Source of the DNA: Sabellastarte sp. h YS-2021
Lineage: Eukaryota > Annelida > Polychaeta > Sabellida > Sabellidae
Reading direction: 5' to 3'
Assembly (NCBI GenBank): GCA_964017235.1
Contig: OZ024934.1
Location: forward strand, 91,044,706-91,108,705
Length of the DNA stretch: 64,000 nucleotides
In this document: positions 36,557 to 48,339 of the stretch, piece by piece
Numbering within the stretch: position 1 is the first letter of the stretch
Layout of the letters: each line of letters begins with the position of its first letter
Translations under genes and position numbers: made by a program
Notes under the pieces: generated by a model
Databases searched by the model: none
What the model saw: the letters and a program-made list of their open reading frames with translations, nothing else
Told to the model about the DNA's origin: nothing

Positions 36557-36745
36557 CCCTGTCTGTGCACCGTTTTTCCCTTATAACTCAAAAACTACAA
36601 CATCAATCAATCTCAAATTTGGTGGGAAGGTATTTCATGGGGCAAAGACAGATTCTGCCAAATTTGGTGTAATTTGTTTGAAAATTAAAGCCAGGAGAGA
36701 GTTTTTCTTATTTTTAATAGGGAATTCACAGTGAAACTGCTTCTC
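36557..36745 (+). repeat. Third copy of the terminal repeat of the 32.7-37.7-kb element
   Basis: CTGTCTGTGCACCGTTTTTC, TTATAACTCAAAAACTACAA, CTCAAATTTGGTGGGAAGG and GCCAGGAGAGAGTTTTTC match 32,810-32,955 in direct orientation and 37,440-37,640 in inverse. Together with 37,440-37,697 it brackets repeat A as a smaller inverted-repeat unit of about 1.1 kb. Confidence 0.85.
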
Positions 36746-37443
36746 TTCATCACATACGTCAAAAATCAATATTTTACTTTCTGATGATGTCATTATTCAG
36801 TGATGTCACAATGCAACTGTCATTGTGAGGTCACAAACCTAGCTTGTGATACTTGCTGACTTTAAGTAAAAATATTTCTTCTCATTTTATGGCTTGAAAT
36901 TGACATAAACATAATAAAGAGGGAGGTGATATATTCATTATTTTTATTAATTATTATTTCTGTTTTATTTTCTCTTTTTTCTTTCAATACCTTGACAGTC
37001 CATCACAAAAAATTACCATGCGTGATTTTCACCAAGAAGTGATCTTTAAGCAATATTTTTACCTCCACCAGCAGTTTATATTTTTGTGTGCTAATTGTTT
37101 AATTGTCTCTTTGTTTTTTGGGGGTTTTTTTTGTGTGTGTGTTTACATTACTCTAGAACTAATGAACAGATCTTTATTTAAAAATTTGTGGGTAGGACCT
37201 GACTGAAGGAAGAAATTACTAAAAGAAAGATCTGAATCTTATTTTGGATACAAAAAAATCATGATTTTTCAGAGGTCCCATTTCAATGTATTTTTAATGA
37301 CTTTAGCTTTCTACTTGATATTTCTATGAAGATTAATTTACATGTTTGGTTTTATTTTATTGTCTTCCTTACAATACTTTATATCACTTGAGAGACTGGT
37401 CACTAAGAGTCGAGCGTTTTGCTCTCTCTGAGTGCATCTTGTT
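36746..37443 (+). repeat. Dispersed repeat A, copy 2
   Basis: It is the inverse of 32,060-32,735: TCAATATTTTACTTTCTGAT, GAGGTCACAAACCTAGCTTG, AGAGGTCCCATTTCAATGTA and GTCGAGCGTTTTGCTCTCTC in that order. It is flanked by inverted copies of the terminal repeat. The gaps between the two copies are small indels, so they are of similar age. Confidence 0.85.
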
Positions 37444-37759
37444 TACGTATGTGATGAAGAGAAGCAGTTTCACTGTGTATTCCCAATTAAAAATAAGAAA
37501 AACTCTCTCCTGACTTTAATTTTTAAACAAATTACACCAAATTTGGAAGAATCCGTCTGTACCCCATGAAATACCTGCCCACCAAATTTGAGAGAGATCC
37601 ATGTCGTAGTTTTTGAGCTATAAGGGCAAAACGGTGCACAGACAGACAGACAGAAACAAACTGATTACAATAACCCTCTCCTATCGTCGAGCGTTAACAA
37701 GCTTGTTTTAAACCTTTAGTATGTATTTCCCAACAGATTTCAATGATAGTTTCACTATC

Positions 37760-39122
37760 CATGTCGTCAGAATGATATGAAAATTTTCATGCTAACTACA
37801 CCCTTGTATATGTCATGGTATATAATACATATATATGTCCTCTGTAAGCTTGCAGAAATTTGACCTTGAAGCTCTTCATTGAAGGTCATCCACAGACTGC
37901 CAAAGTACCTGACCGAGGCCATTTTGGGCCTTTTTGGAGATATTTTCACACTTAATGCTAACTATAGTGCATGAAAACTATTGCAAATGGCTTTGGAGGT
38001 TGAGTACATAATGGAGTACGAGCATCCAGTTTGTTGACCTTGGCTATTGTTTTCAAGGTCACCTTAGGCCTGCTAAAAAGACTCAAAATGGTACCTTAGA
38101 CTGTGAGACCATATACCTCCTTTATTATTGGCTGTTACCGCTCTAACCAAAAAAATATTATAGCTAGCCTTCTCAAATTTGCAGGATATATTCATAACCA
38201 TAAAATCTTGCCTGGGAATATTTTTGGCCTCATTTTGAAAATAAAGATGGCCGCCAGGGATGTTTATTCGACTTAAAGCAAGGACTTTTGTTTGCCCTCT
38301 AGAGCAAAGGGTATTATAGGTAGAGATCTCAAATTTGCAGAATATGTTCCGCATTACAGAATCTTGACTGGAAATATTTTCAGCCGCATTTTGAAAAACA
38401 AGATGGCTGCCACGGGCATTATTTTGTCAGTCATGAAAAGTGCTTACATCTCCCTTATTATTGGTCCTAGAGGTTTGGGATGGTAAACCAACCTATAGGA
38501 AATCATGGGCTGGGAATCCTTTGATGACTGTTTTGATTTGACTTTGGGCCCTACCTTCGAGATCAAATGAGGATAGCAAAATCTAAAGTGCTTATAAATC
38601 GCTTTTTCTTGGTCCTAGAGGTGTGTAATGTGAAACCATCCTATAGGAAATCATGCTCTAGGAATCTTTTGATGTGATCAGATATGAGCTTTGGCCCCTC
38701 TTTCAAGGTCAAACGACGATAGCCAAAATTAAAAGTGTTTATAACTCGCTTATTCGTGTTCCTAGAGGTTTGCAATGTCACACCAACCTATTGGAAATCA
38801 TGGGCTAAGAATCTTTTGAAGTGGTCAGATTTTATCTTGGGCTCTTCCTTCAAGGTTAAGTGATAAGTGATGGTTGATTGGCTTTGGTGAGTTTTCTTTC
38901 TGGTGGATACAATTTGCATCGGTTCTCCGATGTGCTAGGTCTAGTTACATTTGTATCTTTCATTAAGCAAACATTTTGTTTACTTAGTGTCAGTACAAGT
39001 TGCTCCCATAAACACTTAGGCCCTCCCCACAGGGGTATATTTGTGTCAACCATAATACTCTGTATGTCACGCTTCAACCATGTCCCGTCTAGGGATACAC
39101 TGCGTGGAGACGCAATCTCTAG
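37760..39122 (+). mobile_element. Helitron-like element end with 156- and 145-bp units
   Basis: Two 156-bp units (CTCAAATTTGCAG at 38,172 and 38,328, each with AAGATGGCCGCC or AAGATGGCTGCC) are followed by about three 145-bp units (38,425-38,870; AGGAAATCATGGGCTGGGAA). The 3' end at about 39,080-39,122 has CTAGGGATACAC, a TGCGT-GGAG-ACGCA hairpin (39,101-39,114) and CTAG at 39,119-39,122 followed by TT. This matches the hairpin-plus-CTAG ends at 29,844 and 54,579. The 5' boundary was not found, and 37,760-38,080 is a more diverged part. Confidence 0.6.
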
Positions 39123-39124
39123 TT

Positions 39125-41300
39125 TCTTTAATATCCATCTTCCAGTAGAAAAAGATCCAAGTTGTACAACATGAATATTACAACAAAATCCAGATTAGGC
39201 TTTTCAATAAATTTAGATTGTTGGAAACTTCAGTTGGACTTTCTGCCAACAGCTAAGGTTAGTGGAAACTCTAATTGAACTTACTGCCAGTTAAATTTTA
39301 AATTCTACCATGCTGGATTTTCTACTATGTTGTATATATACTAATCTATGTACATGTATATTCCTTTGTTTAATATTTTTCTATTAGCTACTCTGTGATC
39401 ACTGACATTAGATGATTTTTTTCACAATATAAAGGGAAAACTAGGATCAGCCATCTGCATTGGATAATAGTTGGTGTGTCGGGTTACACTTTCAATATAG
39501 TCAGTGAATGGATAAGATCAGCGTAAGCCAATCATGTGAGTCAGCATCTGTGGTCAGGACTGTGGAAACACACACAAAGACATTTTCATTGGGCACTTAA
39601 CCTAATGCATAGGAAGTACTTACAGAAATAGCAGATTTCAAGGGTGTCAGTAAAGAAAGGGGGACTGCAAGTCACACTTGAAAGTCATTGTCCTAATTAC
39701 AGAGGCTTTCAACTGAAAGGGTTTGGGGTTGGTGGTTTGTGAATGCTTATAAGTCTGCAGCAGTTAAGGTAAATTGGCCAAAAAATGTTAAATACATTTG
39801 AAAAGAATATAATATATTGTAAAATTAAACATAAGTGAGAATTTTTATATTGTCCTGTAATGATTTGATAATCACGCTTTACTCTTTATTTCTTTCTTTC
39901 TTTTTCTTTTGATATAAATACAACAAATAAAAATATTAAAATAAATTTGAACAAAACTTTAGATATATGAACGGGGATTCTTTTAATAAAGCCTTATAAG
40001 GCATCATGATGTGTGATATCTTTTAGTATTCGTGAAAGATTAGACTAATCAACTGCTTGTAGGATAAAATAGGAAAAGAGTAACCCTTTCCTGTTTGATA
40101 TCACTGGTTTGGCAAGTACATGTTTTGTGGCTATTCTGTAACATTGAAAAAACTACTGGTTAAATAGTAAAATCATCAATCACTTGTCCAGAATATGTTA
40201 GGGACTCCGACTTGGCCAAGCAGATTTTCTAATTTCCACACCCTTTATCATCCTTATACATATCATGCAGATATTACAGAGAAATCTAAAGTTACAAATT
40301 GAAGTATATTTTTCATTGCCCGTTGCTAAGGATAAATTTATGGCTGCTTGTTTGTGAGAACAAGCAGTGAAAAAGACATTCTATTATAAATATGGACTCA
40401 TTTTACTTACTATTCGAACATTTTAATTGAAATAATAAATCAAGAATTGGCCAGTCAGATTTCCTATTTTCACATCAGTTATCATCTGTATAAAAAGCCA
40501 TTTTTTGTATTAAACAGTACTCTGTCTGTGCCTGTTCTGTACAAAGGTCGAGAACCATTCTCAACTTCTGCAGCAATATTTGTAATGAAATAATATGTCA
40601 AGTGGACATTACGCTTGTCTCCTTAGTCACAAGCAGAGATAGATGGGTGGGTAAAACCTTCACCCCTCTAGTAACAATGGGACGGGCCACTCCATGATGT
40701 ATTGTTTGTGGAAGCATGAGTCTCAGTGAGCAGAATATCTGTGAACAGAAAGAAAGTGAATAAATAATGTGCATGCTATGTTTCCATATCAGATTGAAAG
40801 TGTCAGATTAATTCAACAAGAAGTAGAAGTATATATATTTAAGGTAAGTCCCAAGGCATGTAATAATAAATAAATAGGAAAATCCAGAGTGTTTTTCTTA
40901 TATCCAAACAGTGATCCAGATCACTCTCAAAATTTATTGGGATCTAAGTTTGACCAAGACCCATCTTCTCATTTTGAGGAAAATCCAACCAGTAGTGTTT
41001 GCAAATTCCTGTTAACAAACAAACGGAAAAACAGACAAATGGTCTTGAAAATAGTACCTCCTTGGCAGAGGTAATTAAATTATGTTTATAAGTACATATT
41101 CTAGCAATCTTTACATTTTACAAAAGTATAAATTATGTAAGTTATTCATATTTCAAAGTACCATCCACACCTCAGAAAATTTATCAAGGAAAATTTGTCT
41201 GAATTACAAGATGTAATGGTTAACAAAAAATGAAATGAAAAAATCAGATGATATACATTCTGTATAATAAACAGTTACCTTTGATTTTTCTTTTTATGGA
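39125..41300. other. Gene-free stretch; one dispersed repeat at 40,885-41,075
   Basis: The only structured item is at 40,885-41,075: GTGATCCAGATCACTCTCAA..CCAGTAGTGTTTGCAAATTC..CAAACGGAAAAACAGACAAA..ACCTCCTTGGCAGAGGTAAT. It is related to the reverse complement of 61,430-61,600 and to modules in repeat A. The open frame there is decayed. Nothing coding is supported elsewhere in the interval. Confidence 0.5.
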
Positions 41301-41302
41301 TT

Positions 41303-41596
41303 ACCGTAAATGACCTATTTAGCGCATCCGCCCTTGTAACCGTACCCTACCTCTTTTTCCCAGCAATATCGTCAGTGACAGTGCATAATATCCACATATT
41401 TTTTATATATTGTACGTATTTTTACTTAATAAATTGAAATTTTTGTCATGACTTTCGCGTACGACATATTTACAGGAAGTGGGTATTTTTAGTAGATTCT
41501 AAATGTTGAAACACCGTTATTCTTACCGGATTGACCTATACTTCATCCGGGAAAGTGTTTCATGATGTGTGCGCTAAAAGGGGAATTTATTTATCT
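41303..41596. mobile_element. Possible MITE, imperfect TIR with TTTAGCGC
   Basis: TAAATGACCTATTTAGCGCA at the left mirrors TGCGCTAAAAGGGGAATTTA at the right with several mismatches, enclosing about 290 bp without coding potential. An inner CACCGTTATTCTTACCGG adds no further symmetry. Target duplication is not clear. It could be a decayed element or chance. Confidence 0.4.
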
Positions 41597-41848
41597 TAAC
41601 AAATTATACCTAGGTCACTTTGTTCCTTGCTCACCTTGAGAGGTACATAATAAGCTTGTTTCTGTCTCGATACATTTTATGGTTTGGCAGTATCCATAAG
41701 GTGTAATTAGTTTGTATTTGGATAACATTCGTTTGACAAGACATGGACAGCAGTTTTAGGATGTGATGGTTTTTTCAAAATGTCTAAAACAGCTACCACA
41801 ACATCTCACATGTTAAACTAAAATGTACATGTCGTTGAGACAAAAGGG

Positions 41849-42273
41849 CAGGGTTCCCACATCCTTGAAAATCCTTGAAAAAAAAAATGCTTCATTTTCA
41901 AGGCTTTGAAAATCCTTGAATTTGGCCAAAATTGAATAAAATCCTTGAAAAGTCCTTGAATTTGTTGTTGCCCAACTTCTGTATCTGCATAATCTAGTTT
42001 TACAGCTATGGCAGACTCAGCAAAGCAAGTATGATCTAGTCAGAACAAAGTTTATGTTAAAATGTTATTTGATTTGTTAACTAGCATTGTTGTAATGAGT
42101 TTATAAAATGTTAAAATCATGTGACAAAGAATTTTGTGGGAGGAATGGACGGCTAGATAGGGGAGGTAAAGGAGGCCATGTCTTAAAATATATCCTTGAG
42201 AATTGTTATTGTTGACCTTGAAAATCCTTGAAAAGACCTTGAATCCAGTTGTCAAAAGTCTGTGGGAACCCTG
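41849..42273. mobile_element. 425-bp hAT-like MITE
   Basis: Terminal inverted repeats CAGGGTTCCCACA (41,849) and TGTGGGAACCCTG (ending 42,273) are near perfect. The CAGGGTT..CCCTG style is typical of hAT elements. Inside, CCTTGAAAATCCTTGAA words recur at both ends. The flanks (CAAAAGGG and AAGGGGTT) show only an imperfect 8-bp duplication. No transposase frame. Confidence 0.82.
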
Positions 42274-42299
42274 AAGGGGTTGGAATGCCTATATATTAG

Positions 42300-44325
42300 T
42301 GGGTACATTGTTTATCGATATTGGCGATATTTGTTGTTTTGGAACAGGGTTTCCAATATCGATGCCTAAAGACATATATCAGTATTGCCATTTTAAGTAA
42401 AATTGTCAGCTTACTCTGTAAATATTTGAAATAAAGCCAAAATCTGAAGAAATTGTACATTTTTATCTCGCATTTTTGTAGTTTTTGATGAAAACTGGTG
42501 TGTTTTGTTTTATGTAAACTTCACTACCTGTTGGCGGTTGGGGATATGCTAGAATAAAAACGTTGTTGGTATCCTGGATTTGGTCTGTTTGGTAGACAAT
42601 ATTACCTCCCCCGATATTGGCCAAGAATGAAATTGTTTTACATTTTATATCGATATTCACGAAGCCAAACGATTTACCCAGTACTATATAATATAGATTT
42701 TAAATGTGTACTACCCACAAATGAGGTCCATTTACAGAGCAATAAGGACAAAATCATGAAGTAAAATTCAAGTATGTGTTAATACAGCCAGGGGGTACAC
42801 CATGCATGGGCCATCTAATGTTAGTAACTGAAAATATTTCACATTGCCATGTCTTTATAATCTGACAGAAAAAAATGGAAAATTGTCATTGATAACCTTT
42901 ATGCCCCCTATGCTGGGTGAACCATGATTAAGCCAGCCTGCTGGACCGAAGTTTACTTAAAGATGCAGCTGGTGTGTGAAAATGTTTATCACATTTACTT
43001 AATTGGACAATTACTATAAAACTACAAGGTAGACTTGATCTGTACTTTGATATGTGAGTTAACTCAGGCCCCAGAAAGATGTCCACTTTATGGTATCCGT
43101 AAAGCTTCAAAGGTTACTCTAAGTTATAGTGCCTTTAAGGCTACCACTCTTGTGGCCACTGTTCCAAAAAAATAAATGATATATTTCATTTATAGTAGGT
43201 GTGTCGGTGTACTAAGACTCCAGGATAATGTCCAGTTGTCCAGGGGATGTCCAGCTTTTATTAATTTCAAAGTGCCAAAGATAATTTGAAAGTTCAAAGA
43301 TAACTTTGTTTCAACAATATTAAGGTTACTGCTGTAATGGCTAATGCATTGTATTCCAAACTGCACGATGGATTTAATTTAGATTTCCTGGATTAGGACC
43401 ATAGCAATGCCTGGCTGGAGATATTCACTGCCGTGGTAGTGGTCTTGTTATGTATTTGTACTAAGGTTAAATCTGTGTGGGGAATAGTGTACACATGTGT
43501 ATTAGTTTTGTCATTACAAAAAACTTCAGTGGATGTATTGATAATAATACCCTTAGCGTTGTAACAGGAAATGAATTATGTACGGTAGTTAAAATAGTCA
43601 GAACTTCCTAACTCAACTGTTTTAGCACTTAATTCAACACCAGATGATACTGCCCAACACTATTTGAAAGTGTAACCAGCTCATCTTTTCTAATATCCTT
43701 AAAGCTAGAAGCATTGAGTCTTGAAAATCCCAATTCAGCCACAAATACAATTTATTTTGTTCTTTAGCAGGAATTTATTCAAAATTACTATCCAGAATTC
43801 CTGCTAGAGGAGGTATTTGTGTGAGGGTGTTTGAGTAAACAGGGTGTAGAAGTAAGTGTAAGTGTGTAGAAGCTAGATATAATGATCCTTGAGAAATTAG
43901 TTATGAAGAAAAAACACATGTACTTTATTCAAGAGCAAATGTTCCAGTCTTAAGGATATGTAGCTTTATAACTGTAATTTTCACAGATATCTTGTAATTA
44001 ACTAGAAACATTGTTTCTCCAAAAGCCTCCTTTAAAAAAAACTAATTCAGTAATAAAAACACAAGTCCTTCCTTTAAGACCAAACATCTCTGCCTTTCAA
44101 TATCTCAATCCTCTCCCCTACCTCAAAAAACAAGAGGACAAACAGACAATGCATGTCCTACATGCTTCCTGCAGCCATTAAACCTGAAACGTCTCCAATT
44201 TATTGCATTCATTTCCTGCCACATTCACGGCCACAAGAGATGAGCATGTGTCGTGTCCTTAATACTTTCTATTGTCAGTTACTTCCTAGCCTTTCTGAAG
44301 GCTTACATATATTTGTCAGAGAACA
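42300..44325. other. Gene-free stretch
   Basis: Weak mirrored TATCGATATTGGCGATATTT (42,314) and ATATCGATATTCAC (42,648) may bound a decayed ~350-bp inverted-repeat element. Otherwise no gene, RNA or intact repeat is supported. Confidence 0.45.
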
Positions 44326-44328
44326 CAA

Positions 44329-44483
44329 AGACAAAGTTGGGGTTTTACATCCCGTTCAACAGCCAGGGTCATATTAGGACAGTCCTGAGCATTCACCACT
44401 TGTGGGACTCAAACCCACAGAGGTGACAGCTTATGATTAGATGCCAAACTTGCTAACCCACAAGACCACTGAGGGCCTCTGAG
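44329..44483 (-). mobile_element. tRNA-derived SINE with 11-bp target duplication
   Basis: On the - strand: head GAGGCCCTCAGTGGTCTTGT with B-box-like GGGTTTGAGTCCCAC, body GACTGTCCTAATATGACCCT, tail GGCTGTTGAACGGGATGTAA. Direct repeats AGAGAACACAA lie at 44,318-44,328 and 44,484-44,494. It is a shorter sub-family than 1,604-1,838, sharing the tail but lacking the CAGTGCAGAATC body. The open frame across it is spurious. Confidence 0.88.
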
Positions 44484-44554
44484 AGAGAACACAAGTATCA
44501 GATTTATCAGTCAATGCGGGGGCAGCTATATCCCTTTAAACAACAGCTGGGGGT

Positions 44555-44665
44555 CGTGTGATGAACAGGCTCTTGGCCACAGTGAGTCTCACATGTTGGT
44601 ATGAGCTGGAAACAAACCCACAACCACAGAGGTGGGAATCTAGTGATGGTAATTTGCCAGCTGAC
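44555..44665 (-). mobile_element. Degenerate SINE fragment
   Basis: ACCCACAACCACAGAGGTGGG recalls the B-box region of the SINE just upstream (CCCACAGAGGTGACAG) in the same orientation. Ends are not definable. Confidence 0.4.
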
Positions 44666-44669
44666 AGTG

Positions 44670-46120
44670 AAGCTGGACCCTCATAACTTTGAGTTTGAAA
44701 GCACGAAATATTGAAGTCCCTCCTGAAGTCCTACTTTATAGCAGTAATCTGTAGCTATCAACAGAATGTAGGCATCTTTGATGCAGTTTGTATATCTCTC
44801 AATCTAAATGTTTCTTGCCAAATTAATAACAGTGATTGTCTGTCCATCCCACTCATTTTTCACTTCATATAATTTGTAAATACATCATCTTGTAAAAGGA
44901 CTTGATATAATTGTACTAGTACAATGTACTTTATATAATTGTAATAGTACAATGTAGTCTGATTGCTAATAAAATATGTTCAAACTTTGAGTTTGGGTAA
45001 AAAATATAATTATTTGTTGCCTGAGCAAGGCTAATGTCTAAAGAGTGCTTGATGCCAGTTTGGGCAGGTAAACACTGGTAGATTCTATTAATCAAGTTCT
45101 GTGGTCACTTGTTTAGATAAAAAAATCAGTCTCAAAGATGCAACTCACAATTTCCCAGCAATAGTAACAGATATGTGTACACCGCTAACTGGATTTTCAC
45201 AGTGTATACTGACAATACCAATTCAATCAAAGTTTTAGAATTCTTTAAAATAACAATCGTGTCTGTGTAGACAAGGTATGTCCCATATTATCACTTCCCA
45301 GTTTATTACTGGATCATATAATATCTTGTGTTGTTATCAATACACAGTGATCTTAAATGCTATCAAAAATGTTCTCATAAGGTAGGATCATTTATTGTAT
45401 TTAAAAACCATTGAAAGTAATAGAATGAGTATTGGTAATTGGTAGTATGAAAACACTCTCTAACTTTTGAAATCAATTTTGTGTTACAAGTTATCATAGG
45501 GAGTTCACATTAACATTATGTACAGTGTATCAAAAAGGAATTAAGAATGCGCTGACCGGATGTAAACTGATGGCAATTATTGAAAACCTAAAATGCCATA
45601 TTTTAATATTACGCACTCAAAATTCCATTTAATTTTTTATCGGTGAACGTACTAGAACAGTAATTGTACTAATATAGATCAATATCTGTGTTATTTGTGC
45701 TTTTGTTTACCCCCAAAGTCCACAGGGTTTATTTCACACACCCCTCCCGCATGTTTTCCAAGCCCTTCTGGTCATTGCACTTAATATTCACAGAGAATAA
45801 AGATGCTTCATTTCATGCTTGCTGGTAGTTGAAAGCTGCTCTTGTGTATGCTCATAATACTGTTTGGATGAAGAGACAATTTAGTTCTCACAGGTTACCT
45901 TTCTATTAAAAAGACCTGGATGATTTACCAGCCAAGCAAGTGTAGACAAGACCATTTACAGAAGAGAACAAATAAATGGTGGCCTCCCCCAGAGTGTGAA
46001 CTTAAAGGATGAAGTCTTCCGATAAGCATAGACTATCGAACTGGTCTAGCAGACTCTGTCTAATTTAATCTTCAATATTCATAAGACTTGGATGTAGTTA
46101 TTACTGAACTTCCATTTACG
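44670..46120. other. Gene-free stretch
   Basis: Only short local repeats are visible: a TATAATTGTA(C/A)TAGTACAATGTA word is doubled at about 44,906-44,956. No exon or element is supported. Confidence 0.5.
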
Positions 46121-46130
46121 CTCGCACAAA

Positions 46131-46279
46131 GTCACTGGTCTAGTGGTTAGCAAGTTTGACATCTAATCACAGGCTGTCACCTCTGTGTGGGTTCGACACC
46201 CACAAGTGACAATGCTGAGGACCTGTCCCAATATGACCCTGGCTGTTGAACGGGATGTAAAACCCCAACTTTGACCTTT
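46131..46279 (+). mobile_element. tRNA-derived SINE
   Basis: A-box-like TGGTCTAGTGGTTAGCAAG and B-box GGGTTCGACACCCAC are followed by GGACCTGTCCCAATATGACC and the tail GGCTGTTGAACGGGATGTAA. Short direct repeats GCACAAA flank it (46,124-46,130 and 46,280-46,286). Same sub-family as 44,329-44,483 and 56,599-56,745. Confidence 0.87.
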
Positions 46280-46683
46280 GCACAAATACTGCATTTCCTA
46301 ATTTTAGTGCTTTTTATCTTGGTGTTCGGTGAATATTTCAATTTTTGATAACTGTTTAAAGTGTGTGTAACTAAATTGGATTTTTATGCCAAAAAAAAAA
46401 CCAACATATTTTTTTCTTCTTCCACAGTTTGAATAAATTAGAATTTTAATCACAAAACATAAAATTTGACACACAATTTAATTACAATACGAATGAGAAC
46501 TAAGCTGAGCTTCTACTTGCAATTGATACTTTAGTCTAAAAATAAAATGTATGGAAAGTTGGTACTCAGTGAATTCTTATGAAATATATGGTTTACATTT
46601 TGGTATTAAAATGTGAAGAAAGCCACCTTGGACTGCAAGTATTAACTTAAAATTTAGCAAATATTTGTACTTATTAAGTGATC

Positions 46684-47165
46684 CCAGTAAACATTAGAAA
46701 CGTTTTTAAATGGTTTAAACATTTACAAAACATTTTTAAAACCTAATTAAACCCTATCTTATGGTTTTCTAAATGTTTCCAAGAAAACGTTTACATTGTA
46801 ATGTTTTAAAAACGTTTTATAAACATTCTCTTGACAAATGTTTTTACTGAAAACGTTTATTAAATTGCCCCACATGAAATTCTTAAAAGTAAGAATTGAA
46901 TGGGGCACAATTTCTAAGCCACTATCTTACAATTTTAGACATAAAAATAACATTTTCAATAGTGAGCACTGACCCCATTATTATTCAGGCATTATTATGT
47001 TCGTTTATAACATTTTTCTAACATTTATCATTAAACGTTTAATAAACGGTATATTTAAAATGTTTTAAAAACATTCTGTTACAAATGGTTTTCGTACCCA
47101 TCATTTTTTAACCTTTGCCAAACGTTTCCTAACAAACGTTTGCAAAACCCCAAAATGTTTACTGG
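46684..47165. mobile_element. 482-bp MITE with CCAGTAAACATT ends and AACGTTT words
   Basis: CCAGTAAACATT at 46,684 is mirrored by AATGTTTACTGG ending at 47,165. The first ~190 and last ~180 bp are packed with AAACGTTT/AAATGTTT words in both orientations, giving a palindrome-rich element around a central unrelated segment. No open frame; no clean target duplication. The superfamily is undetermined. Confidence 0.75.
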
Positions 47166-47169
47166 TAAT

Positions 47170-47805
47170 GATACTGCTAGCAAGCAAATGTCAAATAAGT
47201 TATATTTGCCTTTGAACCCTATTTTATTGAATGCATGTATCCGGTGGATACACTGAATTACGCTTTGTTATACCACCATCGCTGCAGTATGTATAATCTC
47301 GTTACTGCTCTCTCATAAAAACTTTAACACCTATATAGGCTTCTGAAAAATAAAGCATATGTACTTTGTCCCAAATACTTATCCTTGGCCTCATTTTGAA
47401 AAACAAAGTGGTTGCCATGGCTGTTTGAAAATAATCAGCCTTTTGTTTTTTCACGTGACAAACCCATTCTTTCTTTATTCTTTCTCCGTGGTGCTGACCA
47501 CTGCAGTGTCTCTGATTTAACGATTTTGATCTCTGATATCTGGCATTATGTGTGTTAGAGTCTGTCAATAGATGGAGATTAAGTGCTATAAAAAGACTAT
47601 TAGAAAGTAGAAAGAAACCTGCTATAAAGACTAGTAGAAAGTAGAAAGAAACCTGTGGTTGGTTCTCAGCTGGATAAGGTTAAATCTATTCATGGGTGAA
47701 ATACAAAATGGATATAGATGTCCCCTTGAAGCATTTACACATTTGACCATGAGGTTTTTCATTCAATGTCATCTGTGGAGTGCCAAAGGTACCCCATTTA
47801 GCAAA
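47170..47805. other. Gene-free stretch with 35-bp tandem duplication
   Basis: GACTATTAGAAAGTAGAAAG..AACCTG at about 47,597 is repeated at about 47,629 with few changes. A block at 47,380-47,430 (GGCCTCATTTTGAAAAACAA..GTGGTTGCCATGG) resembles the 156-bp unit of 38,080-38,425. No gene is supported. Confidence 0.5.
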
Positions 47806-47809
47806 TTAT

Positions 47810-48010
47810 GGACAGAATTAAAGATGACTAATATATCTGTCTTATTAATGGTCCTAAGAGTTTCAGATGTGAAAAAGCCTATAGGAAATCTGTGACTGAA
47901 AATCTTTTGATGTGATTGGATTTGACCTTGCATTCCCCTCTTCAGGGTCATATAAGGGTAATCAAATTTAAAAGTGCCTATAACTCGCTTATAGTTGGAC
48001 CAAATCTATG
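47810..48010 (+). repeat. Solitary 145-bp-type unit
   Basis: CTTATTAATGGTCCTAAGAG, CTATAGGAAATC, TTTTGATGTGATTGGATTTG and CCTATAACTCGCTTATAGTTGG match the 145-bp units at 35,576-36,235 and 38,425-38,870. It is a diverged single copy outside any array. Confidence 0.8.
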
Positions 48011-48029
48011 GGACTTTTTATGTAATATC

Positions 48030-48330
48030 TAGAATATGATCTGGATCTTTCCCAAAGTGTTCTCACTTTCTCTTTTGGTCAGGCCCTGCATATAAAACTT
48101 CATGAAGATCCACTCAGTACTTTTTTTCAGAGTAATATCAACCAGAAAGCCAAAATACATTGAAAATACATTGAAAATGGGACCTTTGAAAATTTAGGAT
48201 TTTTTTGCTACAAATCTTTCCCCAAAATTAATCGCTTCTTTAACCTGTGGTCAGGCCCTACCCATACAAAAATTACTGAAAGATTGCTTCTTTATTTTTG
48301 AAATTATCACAAATACAGACAGACAAAACA
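48030..48330 (+). repeat. Dispersed repeat related to repeat A
   Basis: ATATGATCTGGATCTTTCCC, TTGGTCAGGCCCTGCATATA, TACATTGAAAATGGGACCTT and TGGTCAGGCCCTACCCATAC repeat a module twice within 200 bp. The same modules occur in repeat A at 32.2-32.4 and 37.2 kb. Confidence 0.65.
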
Positions 48331-48339
48331 TAAGAGAAT

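Larger units (their letters stand above)
32736..37697. mobile_element. ~5-kb element with ~220-bp terminal inverted repeats
   Basis: The left end, TTAACGCTCGACGATAGGAG.. (32,736-32,955), is repeated in inverse at 37,478-37,697. Shared features include a GTCT microsatellite, CACCGTTTCGCCCTTATAACTC, CTCAAATTTGGTGGGAAG and CAGGAGAGAGTTTTT. The interior holds a GC-rich alternating tract, a 155-bp array, a 145-bp array, a third inner copy of the same end (36,557-36,745) and repeat A. No transposase frame was found. It may be one element with nested insertions, or two related elements in opposite orientation that now read as a pair. Confidence 0.7.

Noticed and set aside
36322..36672. 116-codon open frame
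   Set aside because: Its second half is the terminal repeat of the inverted-repeat element; the first half has no recognised domain.
40889..41641. Repeat-borne peptide segments resembling each other near 40.9 kb
   Set aside because: They recur as a decayed dispersed repeat with variable ends and share no functional motif.
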